DNA from: Pseudomonadales bacterium
GTDB lineage: Bacteria; Pseudomonadota; Gammaproteobacteria; Pseudomonadales; Azotimanducaceae
Direction of reading: 5' to 3'
NCBI GenBank assembly: GCA_012103505.1
Contig: WLWP01000001.1
Span: 124,001 to 188,000 of the forward strand
Length of the DNA stretch: 64,000 nt
Under the pieces are notes generated by a model, which saw only the letters and a program-made list of their open reading frames with translations, was not told where the DNA came from and ran no database searches. The position numbers and the translations under genes are program-made. Positions 43,257-52,018 of the stretch are shown in pieces. Within the stretch, counting starts at the first letter, position 1; every line of letters starts with the position of its first letter.

Positions 43257-44495
43257 TTAGGCCAACTGCTCCGTTGAACCTAGCATTCTATGGGTCGGGG
43301 CACAGAGCTCATCAATCTGGATGCCATTTGGGCAAGCATCTTGGCACGGCTCTCCGCTACATGACAAACATGCGGACGCATTGGTTTCCAACAACGCGTA
43401 TTCGTCTCTGGCAAACTCAACATCTTGGTAATCCGTCGCGTACATACGCGTGCGCAGTACATCGGAAATTGGGACGCCATAGGGGCAGGCGCCAGAACAT
43501 AGATTGCAGGCGTGTTTGCAGTAGTTTGCACCGTTCAGGTTGGCATATTGGTCAAGCAATTGGCGCGCTTCGGCTGTCACAGTTACGGCGCCTGAGGCGC
43601 CGAGATATTCATCTATTTGGTCTTCGCTCGTCATCGTGATAATGAGCGCGTCGACGTCGGAATTTGAGAGTACCCAAGAGAATGCAGCTTGAGCGAAGGT
43701 CGCACCTTGATCCTCGTATGGCCGCATGTCGTTGAGACGTGCGCCCATCAGCGTTTTCATCGCCACAACACCAATGTCTTTTGCTTTGGCTTTCTTTATC
43801 GCGCGAGGGAGATCGGGTTGGGTTGCGATCCAATCGATACCAGAGGTTAACCCTTCATAAAATTTTGGATCTTGCCCGAAGTTATAGGCTGTAAGCATGA
43901 CGTCGATGAGATCCTCGTCGATGGCATAGTCCAAACAGTCTATGAGGTTACCAGCATGCCCGGAGATCCCTGTGAAGCGAATTTTGCCTTGGCTCCGCGC
44001 TTGGTCGACAAACTTCTGCCATTCAGGGTTTCCTACAACGCCGACATCGTTGACTGCGTGATTCATGTAGATGTCTACATAGTCGGTCTGCAAGCTTCTG
44101 AGAGAGTGCTCGAGGTCATTCATGAGCTTTTTAGCGGACGTGCTTGCGCGGGTCATTGTTTTTGAGACGAGGTAAGCCTTGTCTCTTTTACCCTTGAGCG
44201 CCCGGCCTATGACTTTTTCAGACTGACCACCCGTGTAGCCTTCTGCGGTGTCGATGTAATTCACGCCGCGGTCTAAGGCATGGTCAATCAGGTGTTCCTG
44301 ACCTGTGCGCAAGCGCGACGTGCCAAAGGAGATATCAGACACCATGAGCTCCGTACGCCCAAGACGCCGATAGCTCTGGACACCTTTGGCACCTTTTTGT
44401 TGCGCGAGCTCTTTTGCGGAGAGCGAGTTTGTCGACACCACGCTTGCAGCGCCCAATAGCGCACTGGTTTTCAGAAATTCTCTTCGATCACTCAT
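43257..44495 (-). CDS. Tat-exported aldo/keto reductase with C-terminal iron-sulfur clusters
   Basis: A 412-residue protein. A twin-arginine signal (SDRREFLKTSALLGAASVVS) starts it. The AKR barrel follows (YRRLGRTELMVSDISFGTSR, NYIDTAEGYTGGQSE with the Asp/Tyr pair, LVSKT with the Lys, YMNHAVND with the His). The C-terminus has two ferredoxin-like Cys sets, CKHACNLCSGACPYGVPI and CLSCSGEPCQDACPNGI, suited to two [4Fe-4S] clusters. Tat export fits folding with clusters before transport. The substrate is unknown. The ATG is chosen, with AGGAG about 7 bp upstream. It lies within the thiolase-larB unit. Confidence 0.87.
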   Translation of the reverse strand: MSDRREFLKTSALLGAASVVSTNSLSAKELAQQKGAKGVQSYRRLGRTELMVSDISFGTSRLRTGQEHLIDHALDRGVNYIDTAEGYTGGQSEKVIGRALKGKRDKAYLVSKTMTRASTSAKKLMNDLEHSLRSLQTDYVDIYMNHAVNDVGVVGNPEWQKFVDQARSQGKIRFTGISGHAGNLIDCLDYAIDEDLIDVMLTAYNFGQDPKFYEGLTSGIDWIATQPDLPRAIKKAKAKDIGVVAMKTLMGARLNDMRPYEDQGATFAQAAFSWVLSNSDVDALIITMTSEDQIDEYLGASGAVTVTAEARQLLDQYANLNGANYCKHACNLCSGACPYGVPISDVLRTRMYATDYQDVEFARDEYALLETNASACLSCSGEPCQDACPNGIQIDELCAPTHRMLGSTEQLA

Positions 44496-44535
44496 ACCAT
44501 GTCTCCTCACGTCGCACCCAGAGGTTAGTCAGAAT

Positions 44536-45723
44536 CTAGATAGCTTCAAATAATCCCGCGGCGCCCATACCTTTACCAATACACATCGAAACGATGCCGT
44601 ACTTTTGGGTTCTACGCTTAAGTTCTCGTAACAACCCACCGGTTAAACGCGCGCCCGTCATGCCGAAAGGATGACCTATGGCAATGGATCCGCCGTTCAC
44701 ATTGTACTTCTCATTGTCTATTCCGAGTCGATCGCGACAGTAAAGGCATTGGCTCGCGAAAGCCTCATTCAACTCGACCAAGTCGATGTCGTCGAGACTG
44801 AGACCTGTGTAGTCCAACAATTTTGGAATGGCGAAGACTGGCCCGATACCCATTTCGTCTGGCTCGCATCCAGCGACGGTAAACCCACGAAAGTAACCCA
44901 TGGGCTCAAGACCGATTTGTTCTGCTTTCTTTTCGGTCATGAGCAGAGCCATCGCCGCGCCATCCGAGAGTTGTGAAGCATTCCCAGCGGTGACGCTGCC
45001 GCCTTCTTCGAACGCGGGACCAAGGCTTTGTAGCGCTTCGATCGTGGTGCTCGGTCGATTGCATTCGTCGCGGTCGACAACGCCGGAAACGATCTCAGTC
45101 TCTTTCGTTTCTTTGTTGATGACCTTGCGCCAGTTCACTTCCATCGGCGCGATCTCATCGGCGATAAAACCTGCATCGTTTGCTTTTGCATAGCGCTGTT
45201 GAGATTGCAGTGCGTATTGATCCTGAGCATCGCGCGTGACCTGATACCTTCTAGCCACCACTTCAGCTGTATTGCCCATCGCCATAAACATGTCTGGCAT
45301 ATCTTCGGTCAGTCGAGCGTTTTCCTCATACTCTGCCGGTTTGCCACGGTCGAGGCCGGTGATGGATTCAACGCCGCCAGCCATCATCACTTCAGCGCAG
45401 CCCGAGTTGATTTGGGTTGCAGCAAAGGCGATCGAGTTGAGACCGGATGAACACGCCCGACTGATCGTTGTCGCCGGTACCGTGATGGGTAGGTTGGATA
45501 ATGCGACGGCATGACGAGCAACGTTTGCCGATTGCTCTCCTACTTGGCGACCGCAGCCGAGAATTACATCTTCGATAGCGCCAGGATCGACACCTGGATT
45601 GCGTTCCAAGAGCGCATTGATACAGTGCGCAACCAAGTCATCTGAGCGCGTAAGGTTGAATGTTCCTCTGTGTGCCTTTGCAAGACCTGTACGGATCACG
45701 TCTACGACGACAACTTTGTCCAT
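44536..45723 (-). CDS. Acetyl-CoA acyltransferase (thiolase)
   Basis: A 395-residue degradative-type thiolase. The catalytic residues are Cys91 (RACSSGLN), His351 (IGHPFGMTGAR) and Cys381 (SMCIGKGMGA). It cleaves 3-ketoacyl-CoA to acetyl-CoA and a shortened acyl-CoA, here likely with the CoA transferase whose stop it overlaps by one base (TAATG). It fits beta-oxidation of a side chain or aromatic-derived acid, but substrate is not deducible. Confidence 0.92.
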   Translation of the reverse strand: MDKVVVVDVIRTGLAKAHRGTFNLTRSDDLVAHCINALLERNPGVDPGAIEDVILGCGRQVGEQSANVARHAVALSNLPITVPATTISRACSSGLNSIAFAATQINSGCAEVMMAGGVESITGLDRGKPAEYEENARLTEDMPDMFMAMGNTAEVVARRYQVTRDAQDQYALQSQQRYAKANDAGFIADEIAPMEVNWRKVINKETKETEIVSGVVDRDECNRPSTTIEALQSLGPAFEEGGSVTAGNASQLSDGAAMALLMTEKKAEQIGLEPMGYFRGFTVAGCEPDEMGIGPVFAIPKLLDYTGLSLDDIDLVELNEAFASQCLYCRDRLGIDNEKYNVNGGSIAIGHPFGMTGARLTGGLLRELKRRTQKYGIVSMCIGKGMGAAGLFEAI

Positions 45724-46955
45724 TAACTCTCTCCCCCAATTGTGTTCGCCTTAAACATACTATCAATTTCTGCTTGACTGAAGCCGCTGTCCAACAGCAC
45801 CTGTGTCGTGTGTTGCCCGACGGCAGGTGATGGTCCGCGTGGCTTGACGTCGGCGTTTGCGAAGCGCATTGGAATATTAACCGTCGTGTAGGCGCCCGCG
45901 TCGGGATGTTGCAGCTTTGGGAACATACCGAGTTCAATCGCGTGGGGATCTTGTGGGACTTCGTGTAATCCCATTACCGGACCCCAAATAAGTCCGGCCT
46001 TGTCGAAAACCTCGCCCCAATCATCGCGAGAACGCTTAGCTAAAGCCGCGTCCATTAAATCGATAAGCTCAGCCATGTTTCGGTAACGTGCACTGGAATC
46101 TGCGAAACGTTCATCATCGATGAGTTCTTCGACTTCGATCGCTTGACACATACGCGGCCAGTAGGCGGTATCCGGTAACATGTTAAAAACCACCCACTTG
46201 TCGTCGCCACAAGGGAACCGGTTAGCGGTTATAGCCAACATTTCTTTTCTGGCCCTACGCCGCACTGGTGCATGGTCGACGGCTGTCACAGCGTAGTCAG
46301 AGGCTTGAGTCCAAACTGCGGTTTCGTACAGTGAGGTTTCGACGACTTGTCCCTCTCCGGATCGTTCAGCTAGCCGGAGAGCGGCGAGAATTGAACCGAC
46401 GAAAGCTAGCCCCGTCGTGTGGTCACCTTGAGCAGGCCGTGCCATTGGTACGACTCCGTCATTGCCTTCCCGTTGTGCATCGTACAATCCTGAACGCCCG
46501 AAAAAGGCGGTGACGTCATAGCCCGGACGCCCGGCATCGGGTCCAGTGGTGCCGTAGCCGGTGAGCGTTGCGTGAACGAGTTTGGGGTTAACTTGCAAAA
46601 GCGACTCAGGGTCTAGACCAAACTTTGCCTGACGGTTGATCAGCAAGTTACACATGAAAACATCGGCGGTTTCGACGAGGCGTCGAACCAAGGCTGCGCC
46701 CTCTGGTTGGTCCAGTGCGACTGCGATGGATTCTTTGCCGCGGTTGTCGACATCAAACTGTAGGTCAAGTGACTTAATGTCGTCTGAGATGTCAGGGTTC
46801 TTTATCGGCCGCGAGAGATTTCGCATCGGGTCCCCGGTTAGGGGTTCGACCTTGATAACACGCGCGCCGAGATCTGCCAAAATGGCCCCCGCACTAGGTG
46901 ATGCCATCCAGTTATCGATTTCAATGACGACGATGTCGTCCAATGGTGCTGCCAT
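45723..46955 (-). CDS. Family III CoA transferase (CaiB/BaiF type)
   Basis: A 410-residue CoA transferase. The start MAAPLDDIVVIEIDNWMASPSAG and the LGARVIKVEPLTGDPMR segment are the family Rossmann part, and the catalytic Asp147 is in the GYGTTGPDAGRPGYDVTAF loop. It moves CoA between acids, for example to activate a bile-acid-, carnitine- or aryl-type substrate. The ATG after GGGAGAAC is used rather than an upstream in-frame start. It lies 28 bp after the YjbR-like gene and overlaps the thiolase start. Confidence 0.9.
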   Translation of the reverse strand: MAAPLDDIVVIEIDNWMASPSAGAILADLGARVIKVEPLTGDPMRNLSRPIKNPDISDDIKSLDLQFDVDNRGKESIAVALDQPEGAALVRRLVETADVFMCNLLINRQAKFGLDPESLLQVNPKLVHATLTGYGTTGPDAGRPGYDVTAFFGRSGLYDAQREGNDGVVPMARPAQGDHTTGLAFVGSILAALRLAERSGEGQVVETSLYETAVWTQASDYAVTAVDHAPVRRRARKEMLAITANRFPCGDDKWVVFNMLPDTAYWPRMCQAIEVEELIDDERFADSSARYRNMAELIDLMDAALAKRSRDDWGEVFDKAGLIWGPVMGLHEVPQDPHAIELGMFPKLQHPDAGAYTTVNIPMRFANADVKPRGPSPAVGQHTTQVLLDSGFSQAEIDSMFKANTIGGES

Positions 46956-46983
46956 GTTCTCCCTTATTGAGCTGCTTGAAGAG

Positions 46984-47775
46984 CTATTGAGTTGGTTCGT
47001 CGAGCGCCTTAAGCATGCGCTTAAGCGCAAAGTGTCTGTAGCTCGTATCGATGAGGTTTTCAGCCTCGCCGGAAATCGGCGGGTCTTCGATACCGAGTTC
47101 TATCCAGCCATTGTGCCCTGTGTAGGCAGGGATTTTGTATCTTTTATCGAACGTTAGAGTCGCCTGTCCATCTTCACCTGCCCAAGTCGATATTTTCAAT
47201 TTGCGGTTGCGAAAGTAGAGAGTGCAAAAATTCTTTTTTCCCGCCCTGAAACAAGGATTTCCGAATTGGGTGTCTTCGTGAGTTTCTGGATAGGCGAGGC
47301 AAATTTCCCGAATGTTTGCCAGGCGTTCTTGTGCATAATCCGCGACAAACGGATCAAATTCGATCGGGTCCATGGTCATGGTTGGTGGCTTGATGTCGAT
47401 GGTCGGACCTAGGTCCGTAGTGAGTTTGCGCGGCGCTACCTCGACATAGGCTTCTCGCACGAGGTCTGCTACTCGCCCCCAATCTAGACCCTTATCCAAG
47501 TCGACCCCAAGCCAGCCGCTTGGTCCGACGTAGGGTGGTACATAAAAAAACTCAGGCTCAGCGTCCACATACATTGATTGGGCGCCCGGCGGGCTGCGCA
47601 ACCATAGTGCCAGGTGACCGTCGCCATGATGGTTTACGGCGAACGTAGCAAAGACTTTACCGCCAATGACTTTAAAGTCGGGCGAGCCATGACCAACCGT
47701 CTCCTCAGACTCCGGAAAAGACAGACAGATTTCTCGGACCGCAGCAGGTATATCTTTTATGCGCTTCGCGATGAT
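46984..47775 (-). CDS. Tandem MmcQ/YjbR-like domain protein with non-canonical (ATC) start
   Basis: The frame continues upstream of its first TTG for about 58 codons with clear family sequence, so the TTG cannot be the start. The full product (about 263 residues) has two YjbR-like domains: first VREICLSFPESEETVGHGSP (about 12-31), second IREICLAYPETHEDTQFGNP (in its C-terminal half), each followed by the K-V-F/C-T strand. The only start-like position is ATC-ATC just after AGGGAGAAC; no ATG, GTG or TTG lies between the upstream in-frame TGA and this. Either ATC initiates (AUC/AUU starts exist but are rare) or ATG was mutated. YjbR folds are DNA-binding-like, of unknown role. It heads the CoA transferase-thiolase-lar unit. 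Confidence 0.75.
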   Translation of the reverse strand: MIAKRIKDIPAAVREICLSFPESEETVGHGSPDFKVIGGKVFATFAVNHHGDGHLALWLRSPPGAQSMYVDAEPEFFYVPPYVGPSGWLGVDLDKGLDWGRVADLVREAYVEVAPRKLTTDLGPTIDIKPPTMTMDPIEFDPFVADYAQERLANIREICLAYPETHEDTQFGNPCFRAGKKNFCTLYFRNRKLKISTWAGEDGQATLTFDKRYKIPAYTGHNGWIELGIEDPPISGEAENLIDTSYRHFALKRMLKALDEPTQ

Positions 47776-48091
47776 GTTCTCCCTATCTACACTTCGTCAT
47801 AGGATACTGCCTATTCATTTATGGGTCACATGACACGCTATTCCTAGTAGTTGATTGCATTGGAATCTTGTTAGACGTCGTTACGCGTTCTAAATATGCT
47901 TTTGTAATCAAACTGTTAGCTATTTGTGAGTGATTACAGCGTACTTTTCTTTTACACAATCCTGTCCGACAAAAGACCAGTTATGTAAACCTTCCTCGCG
48001 AATTGTGTGGGAGGCTAGTGAAAATCAATGACTTACGAGTAGGCACGAAAATTGTTTATCTTTAGGGTGAAGTATTTAGGAAGTTACTCAT
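47776..48091. other. Gene-free divergent region with sigma54-like promoter
   Basis: About 315 bp, AT-rich in its middle, between the divergent YjbR-like and PEP-CTERM genes. No gene is supported. It carries a sigma54-like promoter at its right end and the dyad TGTC-C-GACA (47963-47971), about 75 bp upstream of it, where an activator might bind. Confidence 0.55.
48041..48057 (+). promoter_or_regulatory. Sigma54-type promoter of PEP-CTERM gene
   Basis: AGGCACG-AAAA-TTGTTT matches the RpoN consensus (TGGCACG-N4-TTGCT) except TTGT for TTGC, and the GG-to-GT interval is the required 10 bp. It lies about 35 bp before the ATG. PEP-CTERM genes are known to be driven by RpoN with the PrsK-PrsR two-component system, which supports the call. 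Confidence 0.65.
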
Positions 48092-48751
48092 ATGTTGAAA
48101 ATAGTACGAAATTTGATCGCATGTGCCGCATTGCTGATTGGTGCGCAGTCTGCCTTTGCCGGTGTCATGTATGACGTATCGAATGCGACCAAGGCCTGTG
48201 GCGTCGGTCATGGTCTTTGGACCAACCAGCAATATACAAAGAAAAGCTCTTGCGGGAATCACTTCGCAATAGAGGCATGGTTGAAGCTCTACGAAGATGG
48301 CGGCGAGAAAAAAGGCCATCTCTGGGGTACAGCTAAGAACTCGCAGGGACACGTTGCAAAAATTGATATTTGGATGTCGAATTGGGCAAGTGAAGGGGCT
48401 TACAAACAGGAAGGTGGGGCTGAGTACTCAGACGAGAAGCACGACTTCTTCTTAAAGTACGGTGGCACGATCACAATATCTAAAGGCGACAGAAGCCGCG
48501 TTTGGGATGTGAGTCCTTATGGATTCAACTTCCAATATGGAATGGGCGCAAGCGCAAAGGGGGCTGACTATATGGGCGCGTCTGCATGGCTGCAGGCATG
48601 TACCGAGAAGAAAGGTGAAAAATACTGCCCTCAAGGTCATTGGGACCTCAACCTGAAACTCACTAAGAAAGTGCCAGAGCCGTCCACACTCGCACTTCTT
48701 GGCTTGGGCTTGGCTGGGCTTGGTATCGCTAGACGACGAAAAGCGGCTTAA
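48092..48751 (+). CDS. PEP-CTERM sorting domain protein
   Basis: A 219-residue exported protein. The signal peptide is MLKIVRNLIACAALLIGAQSAFA. The C-terminal sorting signal is VPEPSTLALLGLGLAGLGIARRR: the PEP motif, a membrane segment and an Arg-rich tail, recognised by an exosortase. The mature middle part (about 24-190) has Cys pairs and aromatic, lysine-rich repeats (YTKKSSCGNHFAIEAW, YCPQGHWDLNLKL) and no recognisable enzyme. These proteins are displayed or released with exopolysaccharide. No exosortase is in the window. A strong terminator follows. Confidence 0.93.
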   Translation: MLKIVRNLIACAALLIGAQSAFAGVMYDVSNATKACGVGHGLWTNQQYTKKSSCGNHFAIEAWLKLYEDGGEKKGHLWGTAKNSQGHVAKIDIWMSNWASEGAYKQEGGAEYSDEKHDFFLKYGGTITISKGDRSRVWDVSPYGFNFQYGMGASAKGADYMGASAWLQACTEKKGEKYCPQGHWDLNLKLTKKVPEPSTLALLGLGLAGLGIARRRKAA

Positions 48752-48774
48752 ACCCTTTCCGTTGAATTGATTAG

Positions 48775-48797
48775 ACCCGGCCTAGGCCGGGTTTTTT
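48775..48797 (+). terminator. Rho-independent terminator
   Basis: ACCCGGCC-TA-GGCCGGGT forms an 8-bp GC-rich palindromic stem followed by a T run, 24 bp after the PEP-CTERM stop. Confidence 0.85.
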
Positions 48798-48867
48798 CGT
48801 TTGATGGTTTGTGAATCCTTCCAGATACGTCGTGTAGAATACTGTCTATTCCGTTCAGGGTCACACA

Positions 48868-50118
48868 GTGCTCTTCAAAGATCATTTCCAAGGTTGGAAA
48901 ATGGTCGTCGTCGCGTTTTTCGTCGATTTCGTGGCAGTCGGCTTCTTCTTCTATTCCTATGGCGTATTTTTTAAAGCTATCGCGGTCGAATTTGGTGATT
49001 CTCGCCTCGGTGTCGCACTTGGTTTGACCGTCACAAGCGCCGTTGGCGCAATAGCTGCGCCATTAGTTGGACGTGCACTAGACCGATATCCCTTGAAGCG
49101 CGTAATTGGTGTGGGAGCGACCGCGATGTCGCTTGGCTTTTTTGGTCTTTCCTTGGTACGAACACCGCTGGAATTTTACCTAGTACTTGGCATCTTCATA
49201 GGCTTCGGTGCCAGCAGTATGGGCAATCTCGCGACGAGCAAACTCGTCACCAATTGGTTTGATCGAAAACGTGGTACCGCGTTAGGCATCGCGGCCACCG
49301 GCGTTTCGATGTCTGGAGTCGTGATGCCTTTTGTAAGTGCTGAGATCATTGAAGCCTATGGATGGCGGCAAGGCTTTGCTGCATATGGGCTATTTACGTT
49401 ATTTATCGTCGTGCCTGTTGTTTTGCGTTTTGTGATTTCACGGCCAGAGGACGTTGGGTTGAGACCGGATGGTGCGATGCAGTTGGATGAACCAATGAGG
49501 CAAACGGAGACCACCCAGGCGCCGCCGCGGTTGTCCATGCGCGAGGTTTGGCGGGATCGTAATTTCTGGTCCATCGTGACGACTTTCTCATTTGTCTTTT
49601 GTGCGATGAGCGCAACGCTGACTCACATGGTGCCGCGACTCACCGATATGGGTCACTCTTTGTCTCTTGCGTCGCTCGTGATGTCGCTCTGTGCGGGTCT
49701 AGGTGTGGTGGGCAAGCTGAGCTTTGGCTGGCTCGGTGACAAATTGCCATTGCGACGGGTAATGATGTTGGTTCTGACCATTCAGTTTGCTGGTCAATTC
49801 ATCATGTACATGAACAGCGAACTTGTCGTTTTTGCAATTGGCGCGGCATTGTTCGGCTATGGGGTTGGGGGTGTCGTACCTCTGCACGGTATCGTTGTGG
49901 GTAAGACCTTTGGCCGAGAACGCTTCGGCGCAGTTCTTGGCTTGATGCGCCCAGCTATGTTCCCGATACAAATCTTAGGCGTTCCATTTGCCGGTTGGGT
50001 TTACGACTCGACCGGGTCATATGCTCTCGCGTTCCAGGTCATGCTCGGGCTGTACGCGCTGGCTGCGATCGCGGTAAGCACGTACCGAGCACCCGATAGA
50101 GAACCTGGTCGAGTCTAG
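48868..50118 (+). CDS. MFS transporter, monocarboxylate-transporter-like
   Basis: A 416-residue transporter with 12 predicted helices. The sequence after the first helix (FFYSYGVFFKAIAVEF) and the GLTVTSAVGAIAAPLVGRALDRYPLKRVIGVG loop match MCT/OFA-type MFS proteins that carry small organic acids. A cytoplasmic loop of about 40 residues joins the halves (ISRPEDVGLRPDG...). The start is GTG with AGGG upstream; no ATG is available. It neighbours an amidohydrolase convergently, suggesting uptake of an organic acid, though this is inference. Confidence 0.88.
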   Translation: MLFKDHFQGWKMVVVAFFVDFVAVGFFFYSYGVFFKAIAVEFGDSRLGVALGLTVTSAVGAIAAPLVGRALDRYPLKRVIGVGATAMSLGFFGLSLVRTPLEFYLVLGIFIGFGASSMGNLATSKLVTNWFDRKRGTALGIAATGVSMSGVVMPFVSAEIIEAYGWRQGFAAYGLFTLFIVVPVVLRFVISRPEDVGLRPDGAMQLDEPMRQTETTQAPPRLSMREVWRDRNFWSIVTTFSFVFCAMSATLTHMVPRLTDMGHSLSLASLVMSLCAGLGVVGKLSFGWLGDKLPLRRVMMLVLTIQFAGQFIMYMNSELVVFAIGAALFGYGVGGVVPLHGIVVGKTFGRERFGAVLGLMRPAMFPIQILGVPFAGWVYDSTGSYALAFQVMLGLYALAAIAVSTYRAPDREPGRV

Positions 50119-50141
50119 GGATCTACGGATCCGTCCGAGTC

Positions 50142-51320
50142 TTAGCTCACCGCGTTTGGGAATGCGCGTAAAAAATTCTCGGCGAAAAATTTACCCTGTG
50201 CTGCTGTATCGATTTCTGCGTTCGCCAGAGATGTATCAAAACGGCCCAACGGATTACGCCCACCTTCAGTATGTGGGTAGTCACTAGAGAAGAGGTATAA
50301 GTCCGCGTTGGACTGTTGGATCATCTTGCCAACGTCTTCGTAGACGTAGGGCGTAAAGGCTAGATGTTCCCGTGCGAATTCAGAAGGCTTACGAGTCAGA
50401 TTACGCAAGGACTCGTCGCTCTTGCTCCAAATGTCGACGACCCAATCCAAACGATCGAGCATTTGAGGCACCCAGCCTGCACCCAGTTCGACACAAGCAC
50501 CCTGCAAACGGGGATGTCGGTCAAATATGCCGTCGAGGATCATGACGGATAGAAATTTTTCTGCGGCCTGATGCAATGCGGCCATGTCCTTGCCGCGGAC
50601 ATTTTCACCGCCACCACCCCAGTCTGTAGGTACAGCTCGGCCGGTATTCATCCATTCGTCGGGAAGTTGGATGGCGTCCCCGCCAACGTGCAGCACGAAC
50701 GGGATGTTAGCCTCGGCGAGCCGCGCCCAAAATGCGTCGAAGTCGTCGTGGCCCGGTGATCTACCACCACAGCTCCGGTGTGGGATCCAAATAGCCTGTA
50801 GTCCGTTGTCGAGGCAAAACTCGAGTTCTGCGATAGCGCGCTGCGGATCGTCCAGGGGGACTACCCCAACACCCATCAATCTGGAGTCGATGGCACAAAA
50901 GTCTGACATGCCTCTGTTGTGCGCGCGTGATGCGGCGTATTCAAGGTCGGGTCGATCAGCGCAAAAAGCGATACCCGTTGAGAACGAGGCAAAAACTAGC
51001 TGCTTTTTAAAGCCCAGCATGTCGAGAGCAGCGGGGCGGTCGTCTTTGGCGAATGCCCCCAGGGCTTGATATCCCTTGGGTCCGCGTAGGATGTCGTCTC
51101 CGAGCGCGCTCAGTTTCTCGATGGTGCTCGGGTCATGTTTGTGGCCCGCCTTGATGTATTCATGAAGGTCTCGGTCGATACCTGATCCTGCTGCCGAGCC
51201 GAAGGAAATTTCTGGGACGATGTCTCGATCTTTGGGTTCTGCATTGAGTTGCAGGAAATCTGGGAGTTCCATGATGTGGCTGTCCGCATCGTATAAAACT
51301 CGGTTTTGTGCGTATGTCAT
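50142..51320 (-). CDS. Amidohydrolase family 2 protein (ACMSD-like TIM barrel)
   Basis: A 392-residue protein of the amidohydrolase-2 fold. It starts with the metal site YDADSHIMELP (10-20) in place of the commoner DxHxH, and has IWIPHRS, FVLHVGG and the near-terminal SSDYPHTEGG motif with the catalytic Asp. Relatives are non-hydrolytic decarboxylases or hydrolases of aromatic ring-cleavage products. The ATG has AGAGG upstream. It fits an aromatic or steroid catabolic setting; the reaction is not deducible. Confidence 0.87.
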   Translation of the reverse strand: MTYAQNRVLYDADSHIMELPDFLQLNAEPKDRDIVPEISFGSAAGSGIDRDLHEYIKAGHKHDPSTIEKLSALGDDILRGPKGYQALGAFAKDDRPAALDMLGFKKQLVFASFSTGIAFCADRPDLEYAASRAHNRGMSDFCAIDSRLMGVGVVPLDDPQRAIAELEFCLDNGLQAIWIPHRSCGGRSPGHDDFDAFWARLAEANIPFVLHVGGDAIQLPDEWMNTGRAVPTDWGGGGENVRGKDMAALHQAAEKFLSVMILDGIFDRHPRLQGACVELGAGWVPQMLDRLDWVVDIWSKSDESLRNLTRKPSEFAREHLAFTPYVYEDVGKMIQQSNADLYLFSSDYPHTEGGRNPLGRFDTSLANAEIDTAAQGKFFAENFLRAFPNAVS

Positions 51321-51372
51321 ATTGGCCTCTTTAGTTGGATCGTTGACTCATGCTAAGGATCGCTCTGATTAC

Positions 51373-51624
51373 CTAGAGTTTGCCACGACTGCCTTGATTA
51401 CTGTAGGACTCGCCGATCACCCAAGTTCCGTCGGCTGTGGTCACCGTTGCCATGTCATTGCCACTAGCATCAATCGTTGCGTTTTCTATTTCGAGTTTTG
51501 CCAACAATTCCCCTACGGCGATGCGTCGAGCGCGTTGAGTTTGGTTGCCCGGAAGGTAATCCAGCTTTACGTCCAAAGGAATTATTTGTTCACCGTTACG
51601 GGCTACAAATGAAAAGTTAATCAT
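51373..51624 (-). CDS. Small hypothetical protein
   Basis: An 83-residue protein of unknown family (INFSFVARNGEQIIPLDVKLDYLPGNQTQRARRIAVGELLAKLEI), beta-like, with no signal or membrane segment. The ATG has no strong ribosome-binding site. It stands 52 bp upstream of the amidohydrolase gene on the same strand, so could be its leader gene. Support is composition and position only. Confidence 0.5.
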   Translation of the reverse strand: MINFSFVARNGEQIIPLDVKLDYLPGNQTQRARRIAVGELLAKLEIENATIDASGNDMATVTTADGTWVIGESYSNQGSRGKL

Positions 51625-51677
51625 GGAGCATTATCGTCCGTATGTTTGTATTCGCGCTGATATTGCGCTCCTAGATT

Positions 51678-51968
51678 TTAAGCAAAGTGAGCGTTAAGAA
51701 GCTTGAGCTTAGGGGGTTCGATCACGTTGCAGCGTATCTGTACTGCCTCAGGCACGACATGTTCGCCAATATAGGGTTCAAAGCTTGTGCGAGAAAAAGC
51801 GCCTAGGCTCGCCACCTCGATCTCAACTGAAAAGCCATCTACCACCGGTAGAACAACGATTGAGTTTGCGTCGGGTAGGCAGTCGTAAAGCTCGCTTTGC
51901 AAATCTCTTTGCGACTCACGATCAGGCTTCACGCCACGGACAAGATATTTGAGGGTGCAGGCAATCAT
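51678..51968 (-). CDS. Small hypothetical protein
   Basis: A 96-residue protein (IACTLKYLVRGVKPDRESQRDLQSELYDCLPD...), mixed alpha/beta, resembling a small ferredoxin-like dimeric fold but not recognised. The ATG is used in preference to an upstream TTG. It lies 53 bp before the preceding small gene; the two could form one transcript with the amidohydrolase. Starts are divergent from the secreted beta-propeller gene, 50 bp apart. Confidence 0.5.
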   Translation of the reverse strand: MIACTLKYLVRGVKPDRESQRDLQSELYDCLPDANSIVVLPVVDGFSVEIEVASLGAFSRTSFEPYIGEHVVPEAVQIRCNVIEPPKLKLLNAHFA

Positions 51969-52018
51969 GGCTCGATTAAAACAGCTAGACTGTGTGAGCT
52001 GCAATATCTGAGGTCAAT

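Noticed and set aside
46984..47601. YjbR-like gene starting at TTG
   Set aside because: This start would cut through the first domain, whose sequence clearly continues upstream in the same frame.
47614..47802. 62-codon plus-strand frame
   Set aside because: It is antisense to the first YjbR-like domain.
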